A DNA stretch of 64,000 nt from Gnetum montanum (GCA_015680685.1 MNCI01014982.1:100073-164072), one strand, 5' to 3'. Counted from the stretch's first letter, positions 11,724-24,650 are shown. Numbers and translations are program-made. Notes: generated by a model not told the origin, from the sequence alone.

Positions 11724-13397
11724 TGTCATATCCAAAAAATTTAACTTAATTAATCTAGAATTATAACTTATTAATTAAGCATGTGACTACATAATGTTTA
11801 CATCTTAAATCAAAATAATTAGGGTAAGCATTGCAACTTAACCAAAAGTACATGGGAAAATTAGAATTACACATCAGAGTACTTAATTTACAAATTCATA
11901 TACATAAATCTTAAATTCTAATAAGGTCTCATGAATGTTATAAAACCATAAAACATTATGATATCTCATAAATAATTCTTATGAATGCAATATCCATAAC
12001 TTAAAGAGAGAAAGTGTTAATGAAATCCGTTGGTACATTATCTTAATACATCAAATCTCATGACAACATATCAAAATTTGAAAATGTAAAGAAAAACTCC
12101 AAAGATCTAGCTCCATAATCATCTATCTCCTAGCTCCCACCACTTGAATCTGCATCCACACTTGTAGGATGTATAAAAAACCTTCTAGTAGATCCAACTA
12201 CCTTGGTGCATCTTGAACCAATTGATGGATAGGGCACATGCTTCACAAGAATCCATATTAAGATCCATGAGATTAGATATCAAAAGCCAATTCCAAAACC
12301 ATGATATCAACAAAATGTTAAGAGATAAATAAAGTAATAATGTACTAGAGATTGACTATTTGTAAGGACTTTTAATCACAAAGGTTTCACCTATCTTGAA
12401 TGCTATCAACAACCCTCATTAAGGACTAGTTGATTAACCTTACTTGATCTTGGATGGATTGAACCTAGAAATAAACTCATATGGATTACCTATCCTTTAG
12501 TTCTACATTAATATATCTAGCCACATGAAATTCACAAGAATCATGAGTAGATACAGATTGGCTAAATTTTTTTCCCATAATGCTTATCCAATATCATAAT
12601 CTAAGTATAATCATAGGTGACATGGGTCAAGCAAAATCAATTGTATTCATCACAGTGCCTACCCATGATCACATATATTTGGCTACTTAAGGTATAATCA
12701 TAGGCAACACAAGTCAAGTTTTAGAGGTTAACCTAGAATTCCCACTATGCCTACCCATCGATCCTAATGAATGTACTATTAAGAGGCTAGAAGAAGGTAT
12801 CAAAGATTAGAAATGGTTCAAAGGGCGTACAAGCAACGTGAAATGTGCAAGAAAGTAGCAATCACAAATTGACCATTAAAATGGTATATTTTACCTAAAT
12901 TTGGATATGTTTTGATAAGCGTAAGATGTTCTAGGATCAAAGGGGATATATTTGGGCTCATAATAAGGCTTTACACTTTAGTTTGAATGGATTCTAAAAT
13001 TTCCCTACTAGGATAGATGTCTTGCATTATAAGTAGACTTCTACTAGTAGACATATCTTGAAAGATGTCTATAGTGTAATATAGATGCATTTTATTACTT
13101 GTTAAATGTCTTCTTAGCTACAAAGACATCTCTATGAAATTCTCAATACTTTAGAAAATATGTCTCATTGATCTTCAAGATGTCTTATTCAGGAAGAAAA
13201 AAGGACTAAATAGTTGCGAGAGATTAGCAAAAAGAAAATATTTATTGAGGATATTAGAAAGAAGGATGAAAAACCCAATAATAATAAAAAATAATTGAAT
13301 CTTTGAAAATGTACAAGGAAAGAATTCCTGAATTGTTGCTCTATCTTCATAAATTAGGTTGCTATAAAGTTGATTTGCAATACACGAAGTTAAATGA
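11724..13397 (-). repeat. Element E 3' LTR, distal part
   Basis: Its left edge, TGTCATATCC, is a decayed form of the TGTAACACCCC end that a reversed chromovirus LTR should have. It lies next to LINE sequence. The right edge is set by the insertion of element B. Together with 22278-23369 it makes an LTR of about 2.76 kb, close to the 2.79-kb LTR of the first element. A pair of similar segments near 12600 and 12665 (ATCATAGG(T/C)(G/A)ACA(T/C)(G/A)(G/A)GTCAAG) is a local repeat. No gene is seen. The assignment is by context, not by alignment of a second copy. Confidence 0.55.
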
Positions 13398-14210
13398 TGA
13401 TGAGCAGTGAGCAGTGCCTACACCTAACCATACAAATCACTAGCATTCACTAAGTGATCCAATCGAATTCTGTAGACTTTAGCTCTTCAAGTACACTAGG
13501 TATAGGCAGTGAATCTAATGGAGATGATTATTGTCTTCTTAGTTTCACTTGTGAAGTGCAAAGGTATGGTTAATTGTAATTGAGGTATATGATTTTTATC
13601 ATTTTATGTTTTTCATTAATTCTCCTAAGTGCTAAAGATAAAGTAATTAAATGTTTAATTAATATAATAACTAACTAATGCTTAACTAATCCTAACATAA
13701 CCATCCTTTTCCAAATTTCGTACACATACTGAACATGTTGCAACGCTATTGTATTACCAAGCGTTAATGTATGCTTGAAGTGGTTGTACTTATGTGTATT
13801 TATTATTTGAAATTAATTAATTAATTGAATGCATTAAATAAATCACATGAATAATAAATGCATGAAGTAAACATTAAGCTAAGTCCAAGTGCTGCAAGAT
13901 TTATGATGAAAGCTTATCTTTATTACCATTCACACTAAAGTTTTCAGGTACATTAGCTCTCGAATAAAGATTTGTATAATTCTCACTCCTACTATAGGCA
14001 CTTAGAAATATTCTAACTCTAGGGAGATAAAAATGCAAGATTTTGGCTAGCAACTAATGTTTGAATGCCATAAATCTAACAGATGCATGCACATTTATAG
14101 GTGAAAATAAACATTGTGTTGATGCACATGTGTTAACGTGGCAAACCATGCATCAACACGATTGTGTTGATGAGATCTTGTCAATGTAGGCAAATGACAA
14201 TGACTCATCA
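13398..14210 (-). repeat. Element B 3' LTR
   Basis: It matches 21481-22277 throughout with roughly one difference in ten bases by eye, and its ends are TGATGA and TCATCA. In element sense it starts with a block of TTGATG/CATCAA repeats near 14110-14190. A TATA-like CCTATAAATGTGC follows at about 14090-14105. The distal end carries the CATTCAC/GTGATC words shared with the C LTRs. Confidence 0.85.
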
Positions 14211-14223
14211 TACCTCCACAACT
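14211..14223 (-). other. Element B polypurine tract
   Basis: In element sense AGTTGTGGAGGTA directly precedes the LTR start TGATGAGT. It resembles the better-kept C tract (CGTGGGGGTA), with one G-to-A change in the G run. Confidence 0.55.
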
Positions 14224-14473
14224 AAAAGAAAAATCATCCTCAAGTGAACAAAAGGAGAAATAGGTTTCTTATAAAAGTTTGGATAGGTATGGGATTATTG
14301 ACTAATTAACTGACACACAAACTAACTTAAATAAACACTAAATTCCCAAGTGTCAAAATTTACAGTTTTTACAAAAATTGTTATTCATGAAAAACAAATT
14401 GAACATCATGACAAAAACTAATAGCACAACTCCTATGGTAGCTTAAAGATGAGGAAGAAAATTAGATTTTCCT

Positions 14474-16894
14474 AGGTGGTGGAGGTTCTTAAGGTGTCAA
14501 AGGACATTTTCTTGCCTCTAGTGCATCAGCTATTGTGGTTAAGGTTGTGGTTGTGGCTTTTTAACTACAATTGTGACTACTAGTGGAAGACAAAAAGCAT
14601 CCAACAATACTTTCATCTTCACCTCCTTACTTTAGGTATCGTACATGGTCTTCACAACATCACCAATGTGGGCCAGTACAGGAATATCCCATAGATAGGG
14701 CATTGTTGGGAATAGCTTTTGCACATTGATGAACAAGGATGAAAATTATTTGTGTTCCAAATTGAATGCCTTGACTACATTTTGTAGTTTCTTATAGTTA
14801 TTCATTCTTCAAGCTAAGTTCTTAGCAATTAATCTCTTATCAGTGAAGCATCTCTTGAGAACGTTGAGTTCAGCATTTGACATTTCTAGCTTCTACTTGG
14901 TCTCCTTGTGATGCTTGAACTTAGCCTCATACAATAAGTATGAGCTATTCACTTGCTTCTCTAATATTAACCTTGGCCTTTTGGTAGTTAGCATTACCAA
15001 ATTTGCATATCGGAGGTTGGTGAGCTCCATGTATTTTGTCATCTCCTTAATCTGCAACTTTTAAAGGTAGATTTCTATCGTATTGTACATGTTTAGCCCA
15101 TCAAAGATGGATTTCCATACATCACCTTCTTATTGGAATTGCTAGAAGGCCTCATTCACTTTATCCTTTGCTAGTTTGATTTCTTTTTCATTAATTTCTT
15201 TTTGAAGTCCAACCTAGTCTCTATAATGAATCTCATCCCTTTCAAATTTGAGGGCCTCATTCTTCTAGGAAGCAATCTTGATTACAAATTTGTGGTGAAG
15301 GGCACGTACCTTCTCCATTGAGAGATTATGATTTTTGGTTGCCAACTTCCTTAGATCCATGGTTACCTTGGCAGGTTGCTCCTATTGTTGTCTCATGTAT
15401 TCAACCATTTGTTATTTTTGAAGCTCAACTTTATGTAGGCGATGATTATTCTTGGTCTGAGTGGCATTCTCTTAACAAACCTATGATAAGTCCTTCTAAA
15501 TGTTGTAGATGGTGGCATCTCCTAAGGACTAGTCAAAGATTGCCAACTCCTTGGTGTACCTAGCCTCTTGAAGTTTGGACTAAAGAAGCTGAAAAGCTTC
15601 ATCCATAGTTATCACCTAGCTAAGTATAGTGGTATTAGTAAGATGGGCTCTAACTTCTACAACTTCCATAGTCAAGCATTTATTCTTAGCTATGGCTATT
15701 TTAAGTTAAGCCTCTATAATGATGCACTTGCCCTTTTTCTCCAATAGCATTGACTAGGTAGCAGTAATATCATCTAGGAGGTCAAAGACCTCTAGAATAG
15801 TTTGTTAGGTTCCCACCAATAGTTCCATTAACTCTTCATGCTAGGCTGCACTAAATCTCCTACTTGGTGCTCCTACAAATGTTTGCAGATCTCTAAGTGC
15901 AACACTATCTAACACAGATGCCATAGGAACATTAAGGGCTTCGTCCACTCTACTAGCCATCACCTTGGCCATTGTTTCTTGCCCTTATTTCATTGTGGTA
16001 GGGACCTTATGTATCATTGGAATAGTGGGTTACTCCTCCCCTTTTGCACAATTTTTTGATGAGGCATGAGAAGGGGATTTCCTTCCTATAATGTTCATTT
16101 TCCTTGAATTGCTTCTCTATCTCAAGATAAATCAGCTATGGAAGGTTGACAGGGAATTTCTTGCTCAAAGTGACACATGCATAGGTAGAGAAGGCTATCA
16201 TCTTGGTTGGCATCACTATCAGATAGATGTGGTAGGTGGATATCTTGAAATAGACATGTTCTCTCATTGTGAGTGAGCCATACACCTTTTGGTCCACTCC
16301 ATAGCACCACTAGATCCACTCTTTTTGGACCTCTAGGTCCACTTATATCAAGATCTTTGGCAAACTGGTTCCATTTTTAGGCAACATGAGGGCCTGAGAG
16401 ATGATCTTAACTAAGAAGGACACATTGATGTCCTTGATCTTCATAGTGGCATCTGGTTGTCTATTGTTCCAAAAGAGATATGTCTCTCCCATGTACCACT
16501 CCTTGCTAGAAGTGATGATGGGCCATATGGGAGAGCTTTGCAGCTAAATTCTAACATCTTTTAGGGCAAAGTCTAAGAAGGTGCCAAAGTTTAATTCTTA
16601 AAGAAATGGACATTGGATATCCCTAGATTAAATTTTCCTAAGGTAGGCATCTATCAATGTGACCTCAAGACTTGGCCTTGGTCCTAGTGCCTCATGTTAG
16701 TGGGATTTCTCTATTTCAACTTGGGATATCTGACAAATAGATTCTACTTCAAGCTCCTCTAGAAGAGGTCTTGTTGCATGGGTTTTAGTTTTCTACTCCT
16801 AGGATTATTCTTGTTGGCCCCTTCCAACTCTGGGCTGCTTCTTCCTTGGTTGGAATGGTCCTCGTTTTTGTAGATTCTTAGGTCTTGGTGTCAT
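14474..16894 (-). pseudogene. ORF3 of element B, unidentified protein with basic N-terminus and coiled coil
   Basis: The ATG at 16894 follows a TGATTACAG acceptor-like sequence, as in A and C. The first 30 residues are basic and Pro-rich (MTPRPKN...). At about residues 70-160 lies a block shared with A and C: ELNF, SPIWPI, EWYMGETYLFW and ALMLPKNG. The last third is helical and charged and matches C closely (KYMELTNLRYANLVML; IAKNLA.RM). It ends in a Pro-rich tail near 14474. Several TAG/TGA stops and frameshifts are present. Extra ORFs after pol are known in Tat/Athila elements, sometimes called env-like, but I see no signal peptide or membrane anchor. Function unknown. Confidence 0.65.
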
Positions 16895-17329
16895 CTGTAA
16901 TCACAACATGATCAAGGATTAGTATTTGGTGTGTAACTTTATAACACTTAAGTACCTTATCTCTTTGGATTAGTTACACTTGGCTAAGTTGTGATGATGG
17001 TAGGTTTGATTATTTTAATATTATTTTATTTTTATTATTTTTTCATTTTAATGTCTATTAAAGTTCATTGGAAAGATTTAACTCTCCTAAATTAGTGATT
17101 TTAATATTATTAAATTAGTTAAATCTTATAGGAGTTATAAAAAATTTTAAAAAATTTCATAAAAAACCTAAGGGTTGTGGTCCCTATGATGTAGAGCTCG
17201 CCTTTGGTAGCTATAGGAATAAAAATGAGGTTATTCAAATAAGCAATTTGAAAGTTATGGGCTCTAAAAGTTGCAAAAACTCCTTTCCCATTTGAGAGAA
17301 AATGACAAAAATTTGCTAAGTGTTGGATG
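16895..17329 (-). promoter_or_regulatory. ORF3 leader and splice-acceptor-like junction, element B
   Basis: In element sense the sequence just before the ORF3 ATG is TGTTGTGATTACAG. It corresponds to TGTGTGATTGCAG in A and TGTTATGATTGCAG in C, each touching the ATG. The leader has an AGTTTTTGCAACTTTT stretch like those in A and C. The 125-codon ORF at 17119-17496 runs through this noncoding block and has no relatives I recognise. Confidence 0.5.
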
Positions 17330-17425
17330 ATATTTATAGGAATTTTTACCTTTTGTTGACGGAATCCCATCAACGAAATCACATCAACGTGGTTGACTAC
17401 ATCAATGGGATTCGATCGATGTAGC
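17330..17425 (-). promoter_or_regulatory. Internal U3-like repeat block with TATA box, element B
   Basis: In element sense, repeats of TTGATG/CATCAA words (CACGTTGATGTG, CGTTGATGGG) are followed by CCTATAAATATC near 17325-17335. The same combination, TTGATG repeats then CCTATAAATG, forms U3 of this element's own LTR. The block lies about 450 bases upstream of ORF3. An internal promoter is an inference. Confidence 0.5.
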
Positions 17426-18690
17426 AAAGAGACAAAATTTTCATCATTGAAATATAATGAAAAAACAAAGATTGTTAACACAAAATTGGAGTCCAAAGGA
17501 AGCCCAAGAAGTCTACAACATGATGAAATGCATAAAGTAGGTTAGATATTTCACAAAAAATGAGATTTAATTGGGAGAATGATTGGAGAAATGCCATGAA
17601 GGAGTGCACAACTAGACATAACCAACATGAAGCACAAAATATTTGAATGCAAGAATGCTTGAGGGATGAAGAAATTAACTAGCTGAACCAAGGGGTATGC
17701 ATATGGATCCTCCCCATAGTAGGCTCATGCCATTGATGCCCTTGCATGCACTCAAACCAAGGAGTTCGTGGGCCCCATGGATAACTAATGGTTGTGGTTA
17801 GTTAAGGACCAAATCACCACAAAAAATTTCTAAGAACTTTGATGCATCAAACTAAGACACTGAACAAAACATGAAAAATGGTAGCAAGGTGAGTTATGGA
17901 AAGCATAGGTGGATGAGATGGAGAGTGAAATGGAGTCTCGTGTCGTGGTCATATGAAGTCCCTTGTGGATTTTTATGGTTAATATGACCTAATAACATCC
18001 ATCTTTAGTTTGAATTAAAACCAACCACTTTCAGTGACTTTCCATCAACACTCTAAGGCCAATTCATCCCCTGAAGGCACAAGAGCATCCCCGTAGATCA
18101 ATCACCATTCCTAAAAGAGAAGAAAAGAGAAGTGGGAAGTGAGATGGACCTTAGTTAGAGGGGACATTCAAGCATGGGTAACATATCTTTTCTAGTCTCA
18201 TAACTAGTGCTTATAGCCCATTATTTTATCTAAGTTATGTGCTTTGAATTCCCATTATTGTTTTATTTTTTTATTTTTTAGATGGGAACTATACCATGCA
18301 AATACTTAATTTCTTGTTATTGTTTGACAGCAGAATGGTGAAAAATCCATGAAAACATTAAGGCACCCAAGATGGTAGGCAAGTAAAAAGAGTGTCAAAT
18401 CCCCTTGAAGTCACACCCTTGCCTATCCTTAATCCTTCCCAAGTTTGGAAACTACCAAGGTCACAAGTTCTTTAAAAAGTTTTATTTAATAATGGATTGC
18501 ATATTTACAAAACAAGGGAACATCATAGAGTTTGATGGATGGGTGGATGACATGGACTCACTGCTTGTTATCATGAAAAAGAAACCACGTTTTATTTATT
18601 AACACCAATATTCAAAGATAGAATCCATACATTAGCAATCAAATAACTATATAGTACAAACCATCATTAATTAATAGCCATAGTTGCACC
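17426..18690 (-). other. Inter-ORF region of element B with noncoding blocks shared with A and C
   Basis: No coding motif is seen. In element sense it contains GTGACTTCAAGGGGA near 18395-18410, AGTGAGTCCATG near 18555, and CCTACTATGGGGAGGATCC at 17705-17723. Each has a counterpart in the same order in A (29340, 29500, 28669-28687) and C (46060, 45910, 46885-46903). Such order in decayed noncoding DNA indicates a common ancestral layout. Confidence 0.6.
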
Positions 18691-18881
18691 AAGTGTTGGT
18701 AGCAATAAAGAAAGAAAAATAAAACATAAGAAAAGTATAAAAGAAATCCAACCCAAATAAAGTAAAATATAGAAGAAAGTGTAAAATATTTAAGAAAGAT
18801 AAAAATGTACTTAAAATGGTATAAAATAAAATAGTACTTATTAGTTCTTAATTTAAAATGGGGCATCTCCCCATGACTAAG
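18691..18881 (-). promoter_or_regulatory. PPT-like palindrome and pyrimidine tract after gag, element B
   Basis: In element sense CTTAGTCATGGGG is followed by a second arm to give ATGGGG-5 nt-CCCCAT (18858-18874), then about 170 bases of T-rich sequence. The same pair follows gag in A and integrase in C. It covers the last codons of gag (LSHGEMPHFK then stop). Confidence 0.55.
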
Positions 18882-21345
18882 TTCATGGTTGGGACAAGAA
18901 CTACTAATTAGGTTATATGTTTTCATGCATTGTTTGAATAGTTTTACATTCTCATTTGTGAGCCACTAGGTGTCCTTTAGTTTAGTGGCTATTTTGTGAA
19001 CCTATTTTCACACACACTCTTGTTTCTTATGTTTGTTTGGGGTGGTGTATGAATTGAGTGAACACTTTGAACCTTTAGCCCATAGTTGTACTCTTTATTA
19101 TTACTAGTAATGCATGAAATGTTAGATCTCTCCTCAATGATAGGTTTATTTGTTATATTTTATGTTGGAGTTGTGACACTTGTTGGCTCTTACATAGGAT
19201 TGGAAGACATTATTTTGACAAGAAAAGATGTTGCACCAGATTGGCCTTGTGCTAGTTTTGATAAGCTAGTGGATCTACGCATCATATTCACATGAGTGGG
19301 AACCATCCTAAAGAAGGAACATTTTCTAGATTTCTATAGATATCTACTAACATGATCATTTCCATGTATGTTCATAGCACAAGTGGCATTCTTTTGTTCA
19401 AGTTGTGATGCCAGTTGTTCCTAAATTGTTGGTGGTGGCACATGATGGAGGAAAGTATAAGAGTAGTGAAAATGTGTTGAAGAATAAGAGGTGCAAGATG
19501 GTGATCCCATAGGAGATGCTATGGGTTGATGATATTCAGGAGGATGGTAGTAGTGATTTGATGTAGAGGAAGTAGAACCAATTTGGGAAATAGGTTACTA
19601 AACATAATATCCATATAGGTCCAACTGGTCGTAAGGGTAGTGCTAGTCTAATGATGACCTCCCCCACAATTGTGGGTTTTTCCATTGCAGTTGATAGTAG
19701 TTTTGAAGCTAATAATAAGTCTTATTGAAATAGTATGTTTGGTTATAGGATTGTCTATAATTACCTTGTGAGTAAGGTAATTTCCTAGACCTTTGCTTTT
19801 GGATGAACTTGGGATTCAAAGCAAAAGCCCTATACTCATGTAGATGTAACATAAATAGGTAATAGCCCTTTGGATGGTCATATTAGCAGATGTTACATCC
19901 ATCATCCTCTTTTGTACTTGAGTCTATAACCTCTTCAATGATAGCCATTTTTCCTTTTTGCTGATAAGTGTTCCTACCTATTTCATTATTCTTTCTCCTC
20001 TTTTTGTTTTGATCACTTCATTCTTTTTGCACTACCTTGTTCCCTATGGTTTCTAAGTAGGTTGTAACTTTTTCGTTCATTAATTCCCACATCTTTTGTA
20101 GCCTTGCTTTGATCTCAATGATAGCCTTTTGTATTTTCAAGGTCTATAGTGGAATCAACACATCAAGAGCCTTCTCTTTTTCCTTTTCATATATATGGAC
20201 ACCTCTTTTTGTGAAGGGTTGGATCTCCATTATATTCCTCAACACTCTCCCTTTTACATAGCTCTCCTTCTACTTTTTCCACCTATTCCACTAGCCTTTG
20301 TATCCGATGGGCTCTCAATTGAGGAGCTCCTTCATTTGGTTACGAAGTCCATATATGATGTGGGGAAGCTTCTTCTTTTGAGAAAACCCATGACTTGGAC
20401 ATATATGTAGTAGAAAATACTATATGTCTAAGGCCACACCAAGGATTCATGATTTCCTTACTTCCATCCTTGAATTTTTTTTCTCAAATTGAACACTATC
20501 TCATAGGTTTGATATTTTTTGTTGAAAACCTCCAACATTGTAGACCACCGATGGATTGAATCTGGCTCCAATGATCTATACCAACTCCAAATTTCTTCTA
20601 TGAGTATCCTAGGGAAGAGCATAAGCTTTTGGCACTTAGTTTTAATGTTCTATAAGGTGTAGGCATTGTAAAAGGCCTGTAGATGATGTTGTGGATCAGA
20701 ACTATAGTTGCCCTTAAATCTAGGAATTTTATTCATATCTAACCATTTGATGTAGCTTTCCCTTTGATGACTATGAGGTATTTTAACTATCTCCTAGATT
20801 TGTGTCATGCTCCTAGTTGCTAGCAAGGGTTCATTTTCATCAAACATGTCATTGTGATAATCATCATTTCTATTTATCTAATTATGATGATCTTATATAT
20901 GCTCATTTTGATGTTTTTGAATTTTCCCTTCGGTTTGATTTCTATCTTTACCTTGACGTCATAGTGGAGCTCTCTCTTTTTACCTACATTCATCTTTGTC
21001 AGAACTAGACATTGAAGAGGAAGAGGAAGATGAGAAACTAGTAGAATTACCATGGCTCCTATATTGCCCTCCATAGTCCCTTAATCTATCTTTTCTAGGT
21101 TTAGAGGAGGTCCTAGGCCTTGAGGCCCTCCTTGATCTAGGACCTACTCCATATCCTCTAGAATTTTCTTTACCAATTGAACGTAGTCCTTGCATGTAGT
21201 AAGGGTTGAAATGAGCATATGAAAGCCCTGCTTGAGGTTGTTCACTCTAATTCTCTTTAGGATAGAACCTACCATTTTTCCTTTGAGTGTTCTCATGATA
21301 TGATACATTATTGGTATTTTGTGAAGGAGACATGCTTTCAATTAA
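18860..21345 (-). pseudogene. gag: gag of element B
   Basis: On the minus strand an N-terminal Ser/Arg-rich part (20980-21195, with a run of nine Ser) precedes DENEPLLATRSM. The capsid core follows from about 20790: LDMNKIPRFKGNY, DPQHHLQAFYNAYTL, LMLFPR, WYRSLEPDSI, FNKKYQTY. A degenerate CNICxYDHPKG zinc knuckle lies near 19890. The C-terminal third is low in complexity, rich in Thr/His/Pro. The same landmarks occur in A and C. Stops, mostly TAG, and frameshifts are frequent. Structural protein of the particle; defective here. Confidence 0.75.
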
Positions 21346-21461
21346 TAATGTGTGTGACTCAAAATACTAATATTTTCAAAAAGATAAATCATTAATACCA
21401 TTACAGTGACTAGTTTAGTGATTTCACTATTATCCTAGATAGTGCATGTAGCTAACTAAAG

Positions 21462-21479
21462 TCCTCAACAACAATGCCA
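21462..21479 (-). other. tRNA-Asp-type primer-binding site, element B
   Basis: In element sense TGGCATTGTTGTTGAGGA lies one base from the LTR end. It differs from the tRNA-Asp complement TGGCGCCGTTGCCGGGGA at six positions, all transitions of the C-to-T or G-to-A kind. Athila/Tat elements commonly use tRNA-Asp. Confidence 0.75.
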
Positions 21480-21480
21480 A

Positions 21481-22277
21481 TGATAAGTAGTGAGTAGTTC
21501 CTATGTCCAACCATATGAATCACTAACGTTCAGTAAGTGATCTAGTTGAATTTTGTAGACTTTAGGTATCTAAGTACACTGGCTCTAGGTAGTGAATCTA
21601 ATGGTCATGATTGTTGTCTTTTTAGTTTCACTTGTGAAGGTATGGTTAAGTGTAATTGAGTATATGATTTTTATCATTTTATGTTTTTCATTAATTTGCC
21701 TAAGTGCCAAAGATAAAATAATTAAATGTTTAATTAATCTAATAACTAAGTAATGCTTAACTAATCCTAACATAAGCATCCATTCCCACTTTTTGTACAC
21801 ATCCTGAACATGTTGCAACACTACTTGGTTACCAAGCATTAGACACTACTCCAATTACAAAATGTTAATGTATGCTTGAAGTGGTCATACTTATGTGTAT
21901 TGATTATCCAAAATTAATTAATTAATCAAATGCATTAAATAAATTGAATGAATGATAAATGCATGAAGTATACATTAAGCTAATTTCAAGTGCTACAAGG
22001 TTTATGAAGAAAGCTTGTCTTTATTTTCATTCACATCGAAGTGCTCAAGTACATTAGTGCTCGAATAAAGATCCGTACACTTCTCACTCTTAATACAGGC
22101 ACTTAGAAAATATTTTTTACCTTTGGAAAGACAAAAATTCAAGAGTTTAGCTAGCAATTAATGTTCATATGACATAAATGTGGTGGATGTGTGCACATTT
22201 ATAGGTGAAAACAAACATTTTTTCAATGATTATGCATCAACATGGCATTGACACAAGAAAACGACAACAACTCATCA
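21481..22277 (-). repeat. Element B 5' LTR
   Basis: It is colinear with 13398-14210, with TGATAA and TCATCA ends. The TATA-like CTATAAATGTGC in element sense lies near 22193-22208. It contains the CTCGAATAAAG word in opposite sense (TTTATTCGAG), shared with the LTRs of A and C at the same place. Confidence 0.85.
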
Positions 22278-23369
22278 AATGGCAAGAGATTGGATCACCA
22301 TAAGAGAGGAAAAAATGACCTAGAGTAAGAGTAATAAATGCATGAGAGATATAAAATCTCAACTAAATACAAGATTATAAACTTTGAGCTAATATAGCAA
22401 TAATGGATTCCAATGGAATATCTCCTTGATCAAATTCATAATAGATAGAAAATTTCATATATGAGTTTGGTAAATAATATAAAAGTTCCAACTTGCTTTA
22501 GAGACTTAAGAAATAAATATTTTAGCAATTTCATAAAATTATGATATTTTTCCAAATATCCAATAACTAGTTTATAGCATGTTCCACCTTCTATCAACAT
22601 GTTTGGATTAAGAAACATCAAGAAATTCATACTTTGTAATTAAAATGCTCCAATAAAAAATATTTAACAAGAGATACTTATTTTTTTCTATAGTAAGAAT
22701 TTGAAAGAGGAATATTTTCAAGAAAAAAATAAAAATAAAGCTCATAATTAGTCAAGGAAATTTTTCATAAAAGATTAATTTAAGATGTTATAATATACTT
22801 GTGCATAAAAAAACTTAGAAGGCATAAATCAACCAAGGATTAATAAAAGTTAAAGATTGATCAAGGGAATAAGAACAAAAGGCATTATAGAATTATCTTT
22901 ATATATTAAGAGTTTACTAGTACTTTAAAATTTAAAAGAATTAGTAAAAGGATGAAGACTTGTTGAAGCAAATTTCATTTGTGCTTGTTAAAAATTACCA
23001 TTATTTGCCTTTTCCTAAAAGTTGTTTCTTTTCCAATTCAAAATAAAATAAAACCAAACATACATACATACGATATGCCCAATGTAAAATCCCATGTGCC
23101 ATGACCCATCTAGTACATGATACTATTCTATTCAAAGTCCCAATAAGGTTAGTGTACATATGCTTTATAAAATAAGTAAAATATAATTTAGTATAAGAAA
23201 AATAATAAAGAATATATTAAAATTAATACATATAATAGTAAAGCACTAGAAAAATACATCTTAAAGATTCAAGGTAAAAGTACAATAATAGACTAAGCAC
23301 AACAAATGAAGAGTTCAAGTCATAAGACATGCCAATAAAGGGAAGGAATTCTAGAATCAAGGATTTATG
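22278..23369 (-). repeat. Element E 3' LTR, proximal part
   Basis: The right edge (23369) adjoins a purine run of element E in its own sense, so this is where its 3' LTR should start (CATAAATCC, a decayed TGTAAATCC-like end). The left edge is the target duplication of B. The interior is AT-rich with short meaningless ORFs. About 1.1 kb here plus 1.67 kb at 11724-13397 gives one LTR. Confidence 0.55.
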
Positions 23370-23383
23370 TTCTCCTCCTTTTA
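23370..23383 (-). other. Polypurine tract of element E
   Basis: In element sense AAAAGGAGGAGAA follows the end of the integrase C-terminal reading and precedes the LTR. This is standard chromovirus order. Confidence 0.55.
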
Positions 23384-24650
23384 GAATTTTCCTTATAGAA
23401 GATCTTAAGGTGAGTGATATATAAATCCTTTTCAACTCTCCAAATGGATTCTTGTCCACCATATCTATTCCAAATAAATTTAATCTTAGGAATTATTTTG
23501 CTTCTCAACCTCATTTCTATCTTGTCAATAATATTAAATAGTTGTTCCACATAACTGATATTTAGTTGTAGCTATAGATCTTGTCATACTAGTACAAGAC
23601 TAAAATTTGAAGTCTACTTCTTTAATATGAAAACATCATGTATTGACTAAATCTAAGGTGGAAGATTAATTTAATAAGAGATTTTACGAATCCTCCTAAC
23701 TATTGAAAAGGGTCAAATGTATTATAGTGTTAATTTTCCTTTCTTATCAAATCTCATTATTTCCTTTAAATGGAAACCTTTAAGGAAAACTTGATCATTA
23801 ACACTACACTTCAATTATCTTCTTCTTTTATTATCATACTTAGTGAATTTGCCTTGAGTTTTCCTTACTTTATCTTTAACTAAATCTATTTGGTAGTTTA
23901 TTCTATAATATATATGATGATATTGTGTTTATCTTCCAAAGTGTTCCAACATAAAGATGCATAGTATGGTCTATCATACAACACTTCATATGAGGTTGTC
24001 TTTCAACTAGACTGGTAACTATTGTTGTAAATAAATTCTACCAAAGGTATAAATCTATCCCAAGTATTTCTGTAATCCAAAGCATACGATTTGAGAATAT
24101 CTTATAAATTTAATTTATTATATTTTTCTAGCAATTTATTTATGAATGATAAGCTGAATTGAGGTTTAACTTACTTTCCAAACCCTTCTAAAAGGCCTAC
24201 TAAAGTCTAGAAGTTAACTCTACATTTATGTCTAAAATAATCTTACCTAGAACATCATGAATTTTGATAATCTCTGAAAAAATAATAATGGGGATATCTC
24301 ACCAACATTGATAGATGCCTTTATAGCTCAAATAAGAAGATTTAGTCAAAAGCTATATGACTATGAGAATGGAGTCCTTTCCATTCCTAGTATGAGGTAA
24401 TCCTCTAATGAAATCTATACTAATTACTTTCCAACTTCACCCTAGATGGCTATGAGAATATACATATGCATCAAGTTTCTAGTGATCTAATTTGACATGC
24501 TGATAAACCAAAAACTTAGTTAGAAACTCATCCACATCCTTCTATATATTAGACCACCAATAATGCTTTTTAATATTATGATACATCTTTATAACATCCT
24601 ATGTTTTCAACTTTTAGAGTTCGTATTATTTGTCATGTATTGAGTATTAC
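23384..24650 (-). pseudogene. pol: Integrase of chromovirus E
   Basis: Read right to left on the minus strand. The zinc-finger end is MYHNIKKHYWW (near 24590-24560) then FLTKFLVYQHVKLDH. The core start is WKVISIDFIRGLPHTRNGKDSIL near 24430, then VLGKIILDIN near 24230 and LNLNSAYHS near 24150. The C-terminal domain (VFLKGFHLKEIMRFDKKGKL, SIVRRIRKISY, IHDVFILKK) is followed by the chromovirus tail near 23460 (KFIWNRYGGQESIWRVEKD). The first catalytic Asp (IDFI) is present. Stops and frameshifts are numerous. Confidence 0.82.

Larger units (their letters stand above)
13398..22277 (-). mobile_element. Element B: non-autonomous Athila/Tat-like element with gag and ORF3, no pol
   Basis: Two LTRs of 813 and 797 bp in the same orientation bound a 7.3-kb interior read on the minus strand. 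The flanks AATGA (13393-13397) and AATGG (22278-22282) are a target duplication with one change. The interior, in element sense, contains a tRNA-Asp primer site, gag, a palindromic PPT-like motif, a pyrimidine tract, noncoding blocks shared with A and C, ORF3 and a polypurine tract. No protease, RT, RNase H or integrase motif is found on either strand, so it would have depended on a pol-bearing relative such as C. Confidence 0.85.

Noticed and set aside
17119-17496. 125-codon minus-strand ORF in element B
   Set aside because: It crosses the U3-like repeats and leader, is not conserved in A or C, and has no domain.
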